A stretch of DNA of 64,000 nt from Phycisphaerales bacterium (GTDB lineage: Bacteria; Planctomycetota; Phycisphaerae; Phycisphaerales; UBA1924). Shown here piece after piece: positions 41,786 to 49,955 of this stretch (its first letter is position 1; each line of letters starts with the position of its first letter). The notes under the pieces were generated by a model. The model made no database searches and was not told the origin of the DNA. It saw nothing but the letters and a program-made list of their open reading frames with translations. Position numbers and translations under genes: made by a program. The stretch covers positions 1-64,000 of the forward strand of contig CANHCQ010000016.1 of assembly GCA_947459215.1 (NCBI GenBank), read 5' to 3'.

Positions 41786-42457
41786 ATAAGGCCATTTGTT
41801 TCCGCTTTCGCCGGGTTGGCGATCGCCGCTGCCGCTCACGGCGCGGTCATCGTCAACGGGACCTATCAGTTGCGTAATCACCCCGACGGCGCGGCTCGCC
41901 CGCCGCTGTACGGCCTGCGGCTCGATGAGCTGTACAACGCGACTGCCAGCCATGACATCTTCACGTTCAACTTTGATCACGCGATGTCCAACATGCGTAT
42001 GGACGTGACGAGCACGTCGATCCGGATCTACGGCGTGACCATGGGCGGTCGTGACACCGGAGGCTCCTACGCCGTGGACGCGTACAACGGCCTCTACACC
42101 GTTGATTTCACCTACGCCATCGGCGTCGCCAACAAGCCCAGCGACGACGACCGCTGGGTCAAGTACACCCCGGACATGCAGAACGCCGGCTCGATCGTGA
42201 CCCCCCTGGGACACACCATCGCGCTCCGCGACAAGTCCAACGGCAGCTACCAGTTCCGTCTCGGTGACGAGGACAACGACGCTGGCCACCGCGGCTTCGC
42301 CGGCATCTCCGGCTGGGGCTGGCTCAACCACGGCCCCGCTGGTTCGCCCCACATCGACTCCAGCGACTGGCTGTTCACTGCGAACCTGATCCCGACCCCC
42401 GGTGCTTTGGCCCTCATCGGCCTCGGCGGCCTGGTCGCGGCCCGTCGCAAGCGCTGA
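41786..42457 (+). CDS. Secreted PEP-CTERM-type protein, function unknown
   Basis: Exported protein of about 223 residues. RPFVSAFAGLAIAAAAHG is a signal peptide, and the protein ends in a PEP-CTERM-like tail IPTPGALALIGLGGLVAARR, a short motif, hydrophobic helix and Arg-rich end that an exosortase would process. The middle is beta-rich (MDVTSTSIRIYGVTMGG, YTVDFTYAIGV). Start: GGGGGAG (41773-41779) is 6 nt before ATA 41786 and fits no ATG; TTG 41771 is an in-frame alternative without a well placed Shine-Dalgarno. No catalytic motif recognised. A strong terminator follows. Confidence 0.72.
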   Translation: MRPFVSAFAGLAIAAAAHGAVIVNGTYQLRNHPDGAARPPLYGLRLDELYNATASHDIFTFNFDHAMSNMRMDVTSTSIRIYGVTMGGRDTGGSYAVDAYNGLYTVDFTYAIGVANKPSDDDRWVKYTPDMQNAGSIVTPLGHTIALRDKSNGSYQFRLGDEDNDAGHRGFAGISGWGWLNHGPAGSPHIDSSDWLFTANLIPTPGALALIGLGGLVAARRKR

Positions 42458-42485
42458 GTCGATCGAACAACCAACGTCCACACCA

Positions 42486-42514
42486 AGCCGAGGGGTACGC
42501 CCCTCGGCTTTTTC
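42486..42514 (+). terminator. Intrinsic terminator after the PEP-CTERM gene
   Basis: Perfect stem GCCGAGGGG - TACG - CCCCTCGGC (42487-42508) followed by five T. Confidence 0.92.
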
Positions 42515-42584
42515 GTTGGATCCACGGCACGCTTGTCGCCGAACTCAGCAGGCCAGTGGCGTCGTGGTCGCCTTCCCCGCACGG

Positions 42585-42595
42585 AAACCTATAGT
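42585..42595 (+). promoter_or_regulatory. nuoD promoter element AAACCTATAGT
   Basis: AAACCTATAGT with -10-like TATAGT (42590-42595) ends 8 nt before ATG 42604. The same 11-mer lies upstream of nuoB at 52005-52015, suggesting a shared control signal for complex I genes. Confidence 0.5.
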
Positions 42596-42603
42596 CGCTC
42601 CGC

Positions 42604-43893
42604 ATGCCGTACACCCTCAAGCCCGTCGACACCATCGAGGTCGATTCCGACAACATCGACTACATCAAGAAGCACGTCGATACCGGCGATCGCTGGGTCC
42701 TCAACTTCGGCCCCCAGCACCCCGCCACCCACACGACGCTGCGCATCGTGATGGAACTCGACGGCGAGCGGATCGCCCGCCTGACGCCCCACATCGGATA
42801 TCTCCACTCCGGCTTTGAGAAGCTCGGCGAGGTGCTGGATTACAACCAGTACGTCACCATCGTCTCCCGGATGAACTACCTCTCCCCGATCGCCAACGAC
42901 ATCTGCTGGCACCACGCCGTCGAGAAGCTCTTCGGCATCAGTCTCACGCCCCGGTGCACCGTCGTCCGCACCATCATGGCGGAACTCGCCCGCATCCAGG
43001 ACCACCTCCTCTGCGTCGGCGCCGCCGGGCTGGATCTCAACGCCATCACCGGATTCCTCTACTGCTTCAACCTGCGCGAGAAGATCTACGACATCTGCGA
43101 CTACATCAGCGGCCAGCGCTTCCACCCCGACTGGACCCGCGTCGGCGGCACCATGCAGGACCTGCCCGACGAAGAAGTCTTCAAGCGGATGATCAAGAAC
43201 TTCATCCACAAGGAACTGCCCAAGGCCCTCTCTGAAGTCGAAGGCCTCCTCAACCGCAACCGCATCTTCTGGGATCGCACCAAGGGCATCGGCGTCATGA
43301 CCAAGGCCGAGGCGATCAACTTCAGCCTCACCGGTCCTCTCGCCCGCGCCAGCGGCGTGGTGCGCGACGTCCGCAAGGACGAGCCGTATCTCTGCTACGC
43401 CAACAACTGGGACGGTCAGGGCGCCGAGGCCGTCAAGTTCCAGGTCCCCGTCTGCGACGACGGCGACTGCTACGCCCGCTACCTCGTGCGCGTCGAAGAG
43501 ATGAAGCAGTCCGCCAAGATCATCGAGCAGCTCATCGACAACATCCCCGGCGGCCCGATGGATACCTTCGCCGACTCGAAGATGGTGAAGCCCAACAAGA
43601 AGGACGTCTACGGCTCGATCGAAGGCCTGATTCAGCACTTCGAACTGATTATGACCAACCGCGGCTGGAAGCCCCCGGTCGCCGAGATCTACGGCGCCAA
43701 CGAGACCGCGAACGGCGAACTGGGCTACTACATCGTCAGCGATGGCGGTCCGCGCCCCTGGCGCGTCAAGACCCGCCCGCCGTCCTTCATCAACTACGCG
43801 GCGGTCGCGAAAATGGCCGAGGGACATGTCCTGTCGGACATCGTCGCGGTGATCGGCTCGATCAACGTCGTGGCGGCGGAGTTGGATCGGTAG
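42604..43893 (+). CDS. nuoD: NADH-quinone oxidoreductase subunit D (complex I)
   Basis: 429-residue 49-kDa-type subunit of complex I, part of the peripheral arm that shapes the quinone site. WVLNFGPQHPATHTTLRIVMELDGE is split here as family-diagnostic FGPQHPATHT, followed by PHIGYLHSGFEKL, and the C-terminus DIVAVIGSINVVAAELDR carries the typical IGSxxxVxxxxDR end. No other nuo gene flanks it: nuoB lies 8 kb downstream and nuoC, E, F, G were not seen. The gene is preceded by an AAACCTATAGT element and has no Shine-Dalgarno. Its codon use favours C-ending codons more than neighbouring genes, which fits high expression. Confidence 0.95.
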   Translation: MPYTLKPVDTIEVDSDNIDYIKKHVDTGDRWVLNFGPQHPATHTTLRIVMELDGERIARLTPHIGYLHSGFEKLGEVLDYNQYVTIVSRMNYLSPIANDICWHHAVEKLFGISLTPRCTVVRTIMAELARIQDHLLCVGAAGLDLNAITGFLYCFNLREKIYDICDYISGQRFHPDWTRVGGTMQDLPDEEVFKRMIKNFIHKELPKALSEVEGLLNRNRIFWDRTKGIGVMTKAEAINFSLTGPLARASGVVRDVRKDEPYLCYANNWDGQGAEAVKFQVPVCDDGDCYARYLVRVEEMKQSAKIIEQLIDNIPGGPMDTFADSKMVKPNKKDVYGSIEGLIQHFELIMTNRGWKPPVAEIYGANETANGELGYYIVSDGGPRPWRVKTRPPSFINYAAVAKMAEGHVLSDIVAVIGSINVVAAELDR

Positions 43894-43930
43894 ATCCTGT
43901 CAAAGTAGAATTTTTCCTGTCTCATGGGAA

Positions 43931-44548
43931 TTGTTCCCCGTGACGCTATTTCGTTGCCATCGATCGCACAAGCACTGGGTGGGGCTCACGCTCGCTCTGG
44001 TGTACGCCTGCGCGTCGATCGGCTATTTGCCGACGCCGGCGCTCCTCGGACGATGGCTCGGGACCCAAACCGTTTCTCGGCATCCGTGCGAGGATCACTT
44101 CTGCGGCTGCGCGAACCCGCTTGAGTGCTGGACGGCGTGCTGCTGCCTCACCCGCCACGAGCGGGTGATGTGGGCGATCGAAAGCGGCGTTGAGCCGCCT
44201 CACGCTGTCTACGTGACGGACGATGAGATCGCGCACGCTGCAACGGCGATGCGAGTGATGCAGGGACCACGGCGCGGCGTCGTGTCGGCGGCTGTGCTGC
44301 GACATCGCATGGCGCGTGGCGAGCCGACCGCCGGCAACGGCGAAGCGAAGCCTCGCGGGATAGCGATGTCCGCCCTGGGATGCAAGTTCGTGCCGCAAGT
44401 CTTGGCATTGGCTGCTCCTGTGTCGGTGAATGGGGCGCGGGCTGCTGGTGCGGTCATGATCCTGCCGCAGGTGGGTCTTGTGGAAACCGTGGACGAGCGA
44501 TGCGGGACGCGGTCGCTCGCGGTGGACGTTCCTCCGCCCCGGGCGTGA
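43931..44548 (+). CDS. Cys-rich exported or membrane protein, unknown function
   Basis: About 205 residues with an N-terminal hydrophobic segment (VGLTLALVYACASIGYL) and a short cysteine-dense block HPCEDHFCGCANPLECWTAC running into CC, then a positively charged tail. The block looks like a metal- or disulfide-binding knot; I recall similar CxxHxCGCxxxxxCWxxCCC blocks in planctomycete hypotheticals, but no family name can be given. The start is uncertain: TTG 43931 or GTG 43940, neither with a good Shine-Dalgarno; TAGAAT at 43906-43911 is a candidate -10. It follows nuoD by 37 bases. Confidence 0.6.
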   Translation: MFPVTLFRCHRSHKHWVGLTLALVYACASIGYLPTPALLGRWLGTQTVSRHPCEDHFCGCANPLECWTACCCLTRHERVMWAIESGVEPPHAVYVTDDEIAHAATAMRVMQGPRRGVVSAAVLRHRMARGEPTAGNGEAKPRGIAMSALGCKFVPQVLALAAPVSVNGARAAGAVMILPQVGLVETVDERCGTRSLAVDVPPPRA

Positions 44549-44601
44549 CGGGTTGATCCGGTTGTCTGATTTCCATTCCGTCACGTCTCGGAGTCATCTC
44601 C

Positions 44602-45321
44602 GTGCGCTTGCATCGTCGCGGAAGGTCCGCCTTCACGCTGATCGAGCTTCTTGTGGTCATCGCGGTGGTCGCGGTGCTGATCTCGCTGCTCGTGCCCGCT
44701 CTGCGCGGGGCGAGGGCGGCGGCCCTCGACACCCGGTGTCTGGCCAACCTCCGGTCCATCGGACAGGCGGTGGTGCTGTACGCCAATGACAACAAAGAGA
44801 AGTATCCGATCTCCAGCCACACGTCGGGCTCGCTCGCGAGCGCGGCGTCGTGGTTGCAGTCGCTGCAGCCGTACGGCGTGGTCCCGGCCGATCGTTTCTG
44901 CTCGCGCGACCCTGATCGGGCAAGCAAGAGTGCGTCGTACGCGACCAACGAGCACTTCGAGCCGCTCACTGCGGGGCTTGATTTCAACCCGATCACCAAG
45001 AAGCCTCTGCCGGGCGGACGCACGCGTGCGTTCACCCGGCTGAGCGACGTTCTGCGTCCTTCGAGCACGATCTACGTCTACGAACCCAACGGCTCGGGCA
45101 CGGTCGATCACCTCGTCACCCACGCGTTCAAGAACGCGAACGCGGTGGCGCAGGCGATCGCGGTGCGCCGGCACGCCAACGGGGGCGGCGATCGGATCGT
45201 GAGCGCGGGCGCGGCCCACTACTTGTTTGCCGACGGCGGGGCGCGGGCGTGGTCCTGGTCGGACTTTGCCCTGCGGTTCTCGCCGTCCACCAGTCCGTTT
45301 GATCCTGAGACGGCGCGTTGA
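44602..45321 (+). CDS. Type II/IV pseudopilin-like protein (prepilin N-terminal motif)
   Basis: 239-residue pseudopilin: [20 protein letters not shown] is a class III prepilin signal with a hydrophobic helix, followed by [20 protein letters not shown] and a beta-rich pilin head ending in [13 protein letters not shown]. The cleavage position is A|FTLIE, with Ala instead of the usual Gly at -1; this variant occurs in planctomycete DUF1559-type proteins. GGAG lies 8 nt before GTG 44602. It probably forms part of a pseudopilus or secretion fibre; no secretion-system genes are adjacent. Confidence 0.83.
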   Translation: MRLHRRGRSAFTLIELLVVIAVVAVLISLLVPALRGARAAALDTRCLANLRSIGQAVVLYANDNKEKYPISSHTSGSLASAASWLQSLQPYGVVPADRFCSRDPDRASKSASYATNEHFEPLTAGLDFNPITKKPLPGGRTRAFTRLSDVLRPSSTIYVYEPNGSGTVDHLVTHAFKNANAVAQAIAVRRHANGGGDRIVSAGAAHYLFADGGARAWSWSDFALRFSPSTSPFDPETAR

Positions 45322-45380
45322 CGCCGTTGCCATTCCTGACACGAACTTCGGGGCCGAGCCCCGAGAGAAAGAGACTCTGT

Positions 45381-46265
45381 ATGTTGATCGTGAATCGTTC
45401 CTTTGTTTCGGTTGCCGCTGTGATGACCGTTGCGGGTTCCGCGCTGGGCGCGGCGACGGCGTTCCGGGGCACGCACATCGGGTTTGACACCGCGACGGGC
45501 ACGGCGGGTGAGCAGCTTCAGCTGCGCACCGGCTACGGCACCAGCGGCGCGCCCGAGAGCGAGCAGTGGGCTTTCCGCTTCGCCTCGGTGAGCGGCCAGA
45601 CCCAGCTCCAGACTCGTTCGGCGCGTTACGCAACGAACCCGAATGCGGCGTTTGATCAGGCGTCGTACAGCCTGAAGCACGCGGCACCGACGAACTACCG
45701 GGCGGCGGAAGGCGGCGGTGTGTCGCCGGTGGCCGGCTGGTACTCCAACTCCAGCATGGCCGCGGATCCGGTGACGGAGCGGCAGACGTTCAACGCCACC
45801 GGTGCCGACGCGTTCGTCAGCCTCGGGCGTCTGACCGGCGGCTCGTTCGCGTGGGAAATCGTCAGCGTCACGGCCCTCAACGGCGCGGCGCCCGCGAGCT
45901 TCGGCATCGGCATGGTCACCAATCCCAGCGGCAACACCAACAACGCTCTGCGCCAGTTCCGGGGTGTCAACACCGTCAGCAGCGTGAATTACGACGTCTT
46001 CGGCGTCTTCGACTCCAATCAGGCTGGCGGCGGCTCGCTCGCGGATCGCAGCATCTCTCTGGGCTATGGCAACCACTTCCACGGCTGGGGCTTCTTTGTC
46101 AGCCAGCGCGGCGAGTACGAGATCAAGATGCGGGTGTACGACGTCAACGGCGTGTACGCGGCGTCGGAATCGTTCTCGTTCCTGGTGAACTCGATCCCGT
46201 CGCCGTCGGGGTTGGCGATGCTGGGACTCGGCGGGTTGGTCGCATCGCGTCGGCGTCGTGCATGA
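45381..46265 (+). CDS. Choice-of-anchor-type secreted protein with PEP-CTERM tail
   Basis: 294-residue exported protein (MLIVNRSFVSVAAVMTVAGSALG) with a beta-rich body. GNHFHGWGFFVSQRGEYEIKM matches the surface-anchored HxHxxWxFxxxGxY signature that I associate with TIGR03769/choice-of-anchor M; the fit is by eye. It ends in a PEP-CTERM-like tail IPSPSGLAMLGLGGLVASRR. The next gene encodes a paralogue with the same body but a dockerin-like tail. Likely a surface or periplasmic protein; ligand unknown. Confidence 0.75.
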   Translation: MLIVNRSFVSVAAVMTVAGSALGAATAFRGTHIGFDTATGTAGEQLQLRTGYGTSGAPESEQWAFRFASVSGQTQLQTRSARYATNPNAAFDQASYSLKHAAPTNYRAAEGGGVSPVAGWYSNSSMAADPVTERQTFNATGADAFVSLGRLTGGSFAWEIVSVTALNGAAPASFGIGMVTNPSGNTNNALRQFRGVNTVSSVNYDVFGVFDSNQAGGGSLADRSISLGYGNHFHGWGFFVSQRGEYEIKMRVYDVNGVYAASESFSFLVNSIPSPSGLAMLGLGGLVASRRRRA

Positions 46266-46296
46266 GTACGTGCTTTGGCCTCGCTCGGTGAGGTCC

Positions 46297-46322
46297 AGCG
46301 CCCCGGTTCAGGCCGGGGCGCT
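46297..46322 (+). promoter_or_regulatory. GC hairpin between the two choice-of-anchor paralogues
   Basis: AGCGCCCCGG - TTCAGG - CCGGGGCGCT, a 10-bp perfect stem without a T tract. It could be a partial terminator or mRNA-stability hairpin that uncouples the levels of the two paralogues. Confidence 0.5.
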
Positions 46323-46386
46323 CACCCCGCCGAGCGGTGCCGCGCTCATCCCAAACCACAGGCAGAAACACAGAAAGAAGGACCAA

Positions 46387-47172
46387 ATGAAGATTCGAAT
46401 GGCCACATTGGCGGTCGCGGCGTTGGCATCAGCCGCGGCGGCGCACAATCACGTGACCGTGGATACCGCGTCCGGCAGCTTTGGAGAGAGAATCCTGGTC
46501 AAGGCGGGGTACTACCCGACCGAGGGCGCGTTCGCCATCAGCGGCGGCCGTCTGATGAAGAACGGGCTCAAGGCGTGCTACGACCTGCCCGAGACGTTTG
46601 TTGATGGCCCGCTGGCGGGGTGGTTCGGCGGCGACGAGGTGCTGCTCACCAGCGACTATTTCTATCTCACCGGGCGTCTTGATGGCGGCGATTTCCGGTG
46701 GGAGATCGCGTCGATCGTGCCGGTGATCGCGGGTTCGACGCGGGTGAATTGGGGCGCGTTCGACGAGTTCGGCGCGTTCGGCGTGATGGCCGCGAGCGAC
46801 GGGGCGACGAGGCTCTTGCGCTCGTTCTCGACGCCCGCGGGCGATCACAACCACGATCAGGCGTACGGCTTCGAGGCCGCGGGCTTGTACGACGTGACGT
46901 TCATCGCGTGGGACGCGTCGGGGAAGTTTGTGGATGCGGAGCCACTCACGGTGCGATTCCGGGCCGGGCCGGCGTGCCCGAGCGATATCGATCCGGATGG
47001 ATACGTGGATGATGCGGACTTCGTGGTTTTCGCGGCGGCGTACAACGTGCTCGATTGCAACGACGCGGCGATGCCTTTGGATTGTCCGGCCGATCTGAAC
47101 GCGGACGGGTTCGTGGACGACGGCGACTTTGTGCTCTTTGCCTCGGCGTACAACGAATTGCTCTGTCCCTGA
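46387..47172 (+). CDS. Choice-of-anchor-type secreted protein with dockerin-like C-terminus
   Basis: 261-residue exported protein (MKIRMATLAVAALASAAAAH), paralogous to the upstream gene. Both have a DTAxGxxGE segment after the signal, a GGxFxWEI strand in the middle, and a HNH/HFHG ... GxY block (here GDHNHDQAYGFEAAGLYDVT). Instead of a PEP-CTERM tail it ends in two 28-residue Cys-to-Cys calcium-loop units (C...VDDADF...C, C...VDDGDF...C) and stops at LLCP. AAGGA lies 7 nt before the ATG. The His-rich body suggests metal or ligand binding; this is inference. Confidence 0.75.
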   Translation: MKIRMATLAVAALASAAAAHNHVTVDTASGSFGERILVKAGYYPTEGAFAISGGRLMKNGLKACYDLPETFVDGPLAGWFGGDEVLLTSDYFYLTGRLDGGDFRWEIASIVPVIAGSTRVNWGAFDEFGAFGVMAASDGATRLLRSFSTPAGDHNHDQAYGFEAAGLYDVTFIAWDASGKFVDAEPLTVRFRAGPACPSDIDPDGYVDDADFVVFAAAYNVLDCNDAAMPLDCPADLNADGFVDDGDFVLFASAYNELLCP

Positions 47173-47207
47173 GAGCGGACGCCGCAACCGGATTGCGGTT
47201 GATCCGA

Positions 47208-47213
47208 TAGCAT
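47208..47213 (+). promoter_or_regulatory. Candidate -10 hexamer TAGCAT, leaderless ECF sigma gene
   Basis: TAGCAT is followed by 6 nt and ATG 47220. Confidence 0.4.
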
Positions 47214-47219
47214 CGTGCC

Positions 47220-47903
47220 ATGGCGTCGAGTGGGCCGAGCGGCCCCGACAACCCGAGTGACGCATCCCTCGCCCGTGCGGCTCGCACGGGCGATTTTGCT
47301 GCGCTCTCGACGCTCTTGGAGCGCCACCAGGCCCGGGTGTTCCGCATGTGCGTGCGGGTGACGGGTGACGAGGAGGCCGCCCTCGAAGCCGCCCAAGACA
47401 CCATGGTTCGAGCGGTTCGGGCGATCCAGACCTTCGACGAGCGGGCCCAGTTCACGACCTGGATCACCCGGATCGCGATCAACGCGTGCTACAGCCGCGC
47501 TCGTTCCGAGAAGCTCCGTCGCCACATCAGCCTCGATGCTCCGCCCCGGTCCGATCAAAACCCGAGCAGACTCGCCGGGTCGGGTGCTGCGGCCGGTGGT
47601 GCGGGTGGCGGAAGCGGGGGGGATTCGGGGCGGGGATCGTTGGGGGCTGGCCTGACAAGCCGGGAACCAATCGCCCACCAGCGGGTCGAAGGAGATGAGA
47701 CTCGTGCGCGGGTGCTGGACGCGTTGTCGACGCTGGACGTCGATTCTCGCACCATCCTCATCCTGCGCGACGGGCGCGATCTGGACTACGACCAGATCGC
47801 GGAGATTCTCGGCGTGGCCATCGGCACCGTGAAGAGCCGCCTCTTCCGGGCCCGTCAGGCCCTTCGGGAAGCAATCGAACGAGGGAACGAAGAGAACGCT
47901 TGA
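47220..47903 (+). CDS. ECF-type RNA polymerase sigma factor
   Basis: 227-residue ECF sigma. Region sigma2 shows LLERHQARVFRMCVRVTGDE and FTTWITRIAINACYSRARSE; region sigma4 shows LDVDSRTILILRDGRDLDYDQIAEILGVAIGTVKSRLFRARQ, split here as YDQIAEILGVAIGTVKSRL. Between them is a Gly/Ser/Arg-rich linker of ~45 residues, longer than usual. It is followed 18 bases later by a putative membrane anti-sigma gene, the standard ECF arrangement. Target genes unknown. Confidence 0.88.
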   Translation: MASSGPSGPDNPSDASLARAARTGDFAALSTLLERHQARVFRMCVRVTGDEEAALEAAQDTMVRAVRAIQTFDERAQFTTWITRIAINACYSRARSEKLRRHISLDAPPRSDQNPSRLAGSGAAAGGAGGGSGGDSGRGSLGAGLTSREPIAHQRVEGDETRARVLDALSTLDVDSRTILILRDGRDLDYDQIAEILGVAIGTVKSRLFRARQALREAIERGNEENA

Positions 47904-47921
47904 TGAACGACTGACCAACGC

Positions 47922-49010
47922 ATGACGACGCCTCGTGACAACTTCACGCCCGATCCGGATCACGCGATGCTTGAGATCGTCGAGTCGTCGCGTCAGGCAT
48001 TGGGTTCGCTCGGCGCATTGCAACGCGACCGTGCGGCGCTTCGGGCGGCGTTGGATGCTGATCAGAGTCAGTCCCTCACGGCGGGGCAGGCTGCCGCACT
48101 GCGTGCATCGATCCAAGCCGCGGTGCAGGATGCGACGCGGACCGAAGTCGATGTCGGTACGCTCGCGGCATTGAGCGACGGCGTTGCGGTGCCCGCGGAC
48201 CCGGCGCGTCGCGTGGTGTATGCCGCCCGACCCGGTGTGCTTGCGACGGTTGGCCCGTGGCTGTTTTCGCGGAGTTCGCTCGCCGCCGCCGCATCGGTGG
48301 CGATCGTGGCGGGTGTGTTCTATCTGGCATCGATGTCGCCGGGTGCAAGGGCTCCGTCCGCGACGGCGCTGGCGCAACCGCCGCGGGATGCAGGCCTCCC
48401 CTCGTGGGCGGTGTTGCCGGATCGCCCGGCCGTGGCACCGCGTGTGGAGCCGACGCCAGCCGCACCGGTCGCGACCGAGCCCGCACGGCTCGCGGTGGTG
48501 ACTTCGACCACCGATACCGCCCTCGCGCTCCAGTGGCTGCGCGAGGGACGTCTGGCGATTCGGCTCACAACCGACGCCCCGCGTCGCGACACAGCAAAGC
48601 TCGACGGCATGCTCGCCGATGCGAGTTCGACGAGCGCGTGGGCGCTGGTGGCGACCGATGGTCGCGATGCTGCGGTTCCGGCCAAGCTGTGGCCCATCGA
48701 TACCCGCATGGCGGACGCAGACGACCGCGGCACGATGCCGCGGGGCGAGAGTGCTCGCCTTCGCGCGTTCAGTCTCGCGGTGCGACCGGCGGCCGACGCG
48801 CTGGAGATCGCGCAGGAATCGCTGGAACGCGCCACCCGCGGCGGCGTGGTCTTTGAACGCATCGACGCGCTGGTGCCGGAGGGCGTCCACCTCGAAGCCG
48901 CGGCACCGTCGGCCGCGGGTCTGCTCTGGTGGACCAGGCCGGCCGAGCAGTGGACGCGGCGCGTCCGCGTGCCGCTGGTGGTGGAGTTCGGGACGCCGAG
49001 CAAGCAGTAG
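47922..49010 (+). CDS. Putative membrane anti-sigma factor
   Basis: 362-residue protein with one membrane helix near residues 112-130 (SLAAAASVAIVAGVFYLA). The cytoplasmic N-terminus (~100 residues) is helical with HAMLEIVESSRQALGSLGALQ, as expected for a sigma-binding region, but no ZAS His-x3-Cys-x2-Cys motif is present. The periplasmic part is Pro/Ala-rich then beta-structured. Its role is inferred from position: it starts 18 bases after an ECF sigma gene. Stop lies within a REP-like inverted repeat. Confidence 0.6.
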   Translation: MTTPRDNFTPDPDHAMLEIVESSRQALGSLGALQRDRAALRAALDADQSQSLTAGQAAALRASIQAAVQDATRTEVDVGTLAALSDGVAVPADPARRVVYAARPGVLATVGPWLFSRSSLAAAASVAIVAGVFYLASMSPGARAPSATALAQPPRDAGLPSWAVLPDRPAVAPRVEPTPAAPVATEPARLAVVTSTTDTALALQWLREGRLAIRLTTDAPRRDTAKLDGMLADASSTSAWALVATDGRDAAVPAKLWPIDTRMADADDRGTMPRGESARLRAFSLAVRPAADALEIAQESLERATRGGVVFERIDALVPEGVHLEAAAPSAAGLLWWTRPAEQWTRRVRVPLVVEFGTPSKQ

Positions 49011-49107
49011 GACCGGCTTCCAGTCTGTCAGTGGGACCGGCTTCCAGCCGGTCGATGGCCATGTTGCATTCCATGCTCTTGAAGACCGGCCGGAGGCCGG
49101 TCCTACT
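49006..49107. repeat. REP-like inverted repeat
   Basis: Arm AGTAGGACCGGCTTCCAG (49006-49023) is inverted at 49090-49107 with two mismatches; inside is a nested GACCGGCTTCCAGCCGGTC palindrome. It overlaps the last codons of the anti-sigma gene and ends 14 bases before the ispD -10. Confidence 0.75.
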
Positions 49108-49121
49108 GGTGCTTTGTGGGC

Positions 49122-49127
49122 TAGATT
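49122..49127 (+). promoter_or_regulatory. Candidate -10 hexamer TAGATT, leaderless ispD
   Basis: TAGATT is followed by 6 nt and ATG 49134. It lies just outside the REP-like palindrome. Confidence 0.4.
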
Positions 49128-49133
49128 TGCTTC

Positions 49134-49955
49134 ATGCCCGAACCGCGCTTTGCTGTCATCATCGCCGCCGCCGGAGCCTCACGGCGCTTCACCGAGTCCG
49201 GCGGGTTGCGCTCCAAGCTCGACGAGGACCTGGGCGGCAAGCCGGTGTTGCAGCGGAGCGTGGAACTGTTCTGCAAGCGTGACGATGTCTTCACGATCGT
49301 GGTGGCGGGGCCCGGCGATGATGCGGAGTTTGCGGAGTTCAAGACGCGGCACGCAGATCGGCTGGGGTTGCTGGGCGTCACACTGGTGAAGGGGGGCAAG
49401 ACCCACCGCTGGGAGACGGTGAAGAACGCGCTGGCGGCGGTGCCGGCCGACGCGACCCACGTTGCGGTGCACGACGCGGCGCGACCCGCAACTCCCGCAG
49501 AGATGATCGACCGCGTGTTCGAGTTGGCGCGGCATCACCCCGCGGTGGTGCCGGGGTTGGAAGTGGGCGACACGCTCAAGCGGGCCACCAAGTCCGACGC
49601 GCCGGCGCGGCCATCGGACCCTTTGGCGGCGATCCTGGGCACGGCTTCGAGCGACGAGAAGACGGTCGTGATCGAAGCGACAGTGGACCGCGCGGGGCTC
49701 TACGGCGTGCAGACGCCGCAGGTGTTCGAGGTCGGCGTGCTGCGTGCGGCGTACGCGCAGAGCGACCTGAGCAGCACCGACGACGCATCGCTGGTCGAGC
49801 GGCTGTTCGCGGCGGAGGGGAAGGGACGCCAGGTCGTCCTCGCCAGCGGTGACGCGCGGAACATCAAGATCACGCGAGCGGGAGACGTCGCGCTCGCTCG
49901 CGCGATCATGGGTGTCAGCGGCCCGGCGGAGCGGCCGACGCACAAGCGGTTCTAG
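49134..49955 (+). CDS. ispD: 2-C-methyl-D-erythritol 4-phosphate cytidylyltransferase
   Basis: Third step of the non-mevalonate isoprenoid pathway: CTP plus MEP to CDP-ME. N-terminal AVIIAAAGASRRF is the CTP-binding loop, followed by SKLDEDLGGKPVLQRSVELF; VAVHDAARPATP (near residue 105) and TDDASLVERLF (near 215) are family hallmarks, then NIKITRAGDVALA near the end. 273 residues is a little longer than the usual ~230, mostly from a Lys/Pro/Asp insert near 155-170. No ispF is adjacent. No Shine-Dalgarno; probably leaderless. Confidence 0.93.
   Translation: MPEPRFAVIIAAAGASRRFTESGGLRSKLDEDLGGKPVLQRSVELFCKRDDVFTIVVAGPGDDAEFAEFKTRHADRLGLLGVTLVKGGKTHRWETVKNALAAVPADATHVAVHDAARPATPAEMIDRVFELARHHPAVVPGLEVGDTLKRATKSDAPARPSDPLAAILGTASSDEKTVVIEATVDRAGLYGVQTPQVFEVGVLRAAYAQSDLSSTDDASLVERLFAAEGKGRQVVLASGDARNIKITRAGDVALARAIMGVSGPAERPTHKRF

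Noticed and set aside
43924..44124. 66-residue frame starting ATGGGAATT
   Set aside because: The frame with a hydrophobic segment and the Cys block is the more plausible gene; this one overlaps it out of frame.
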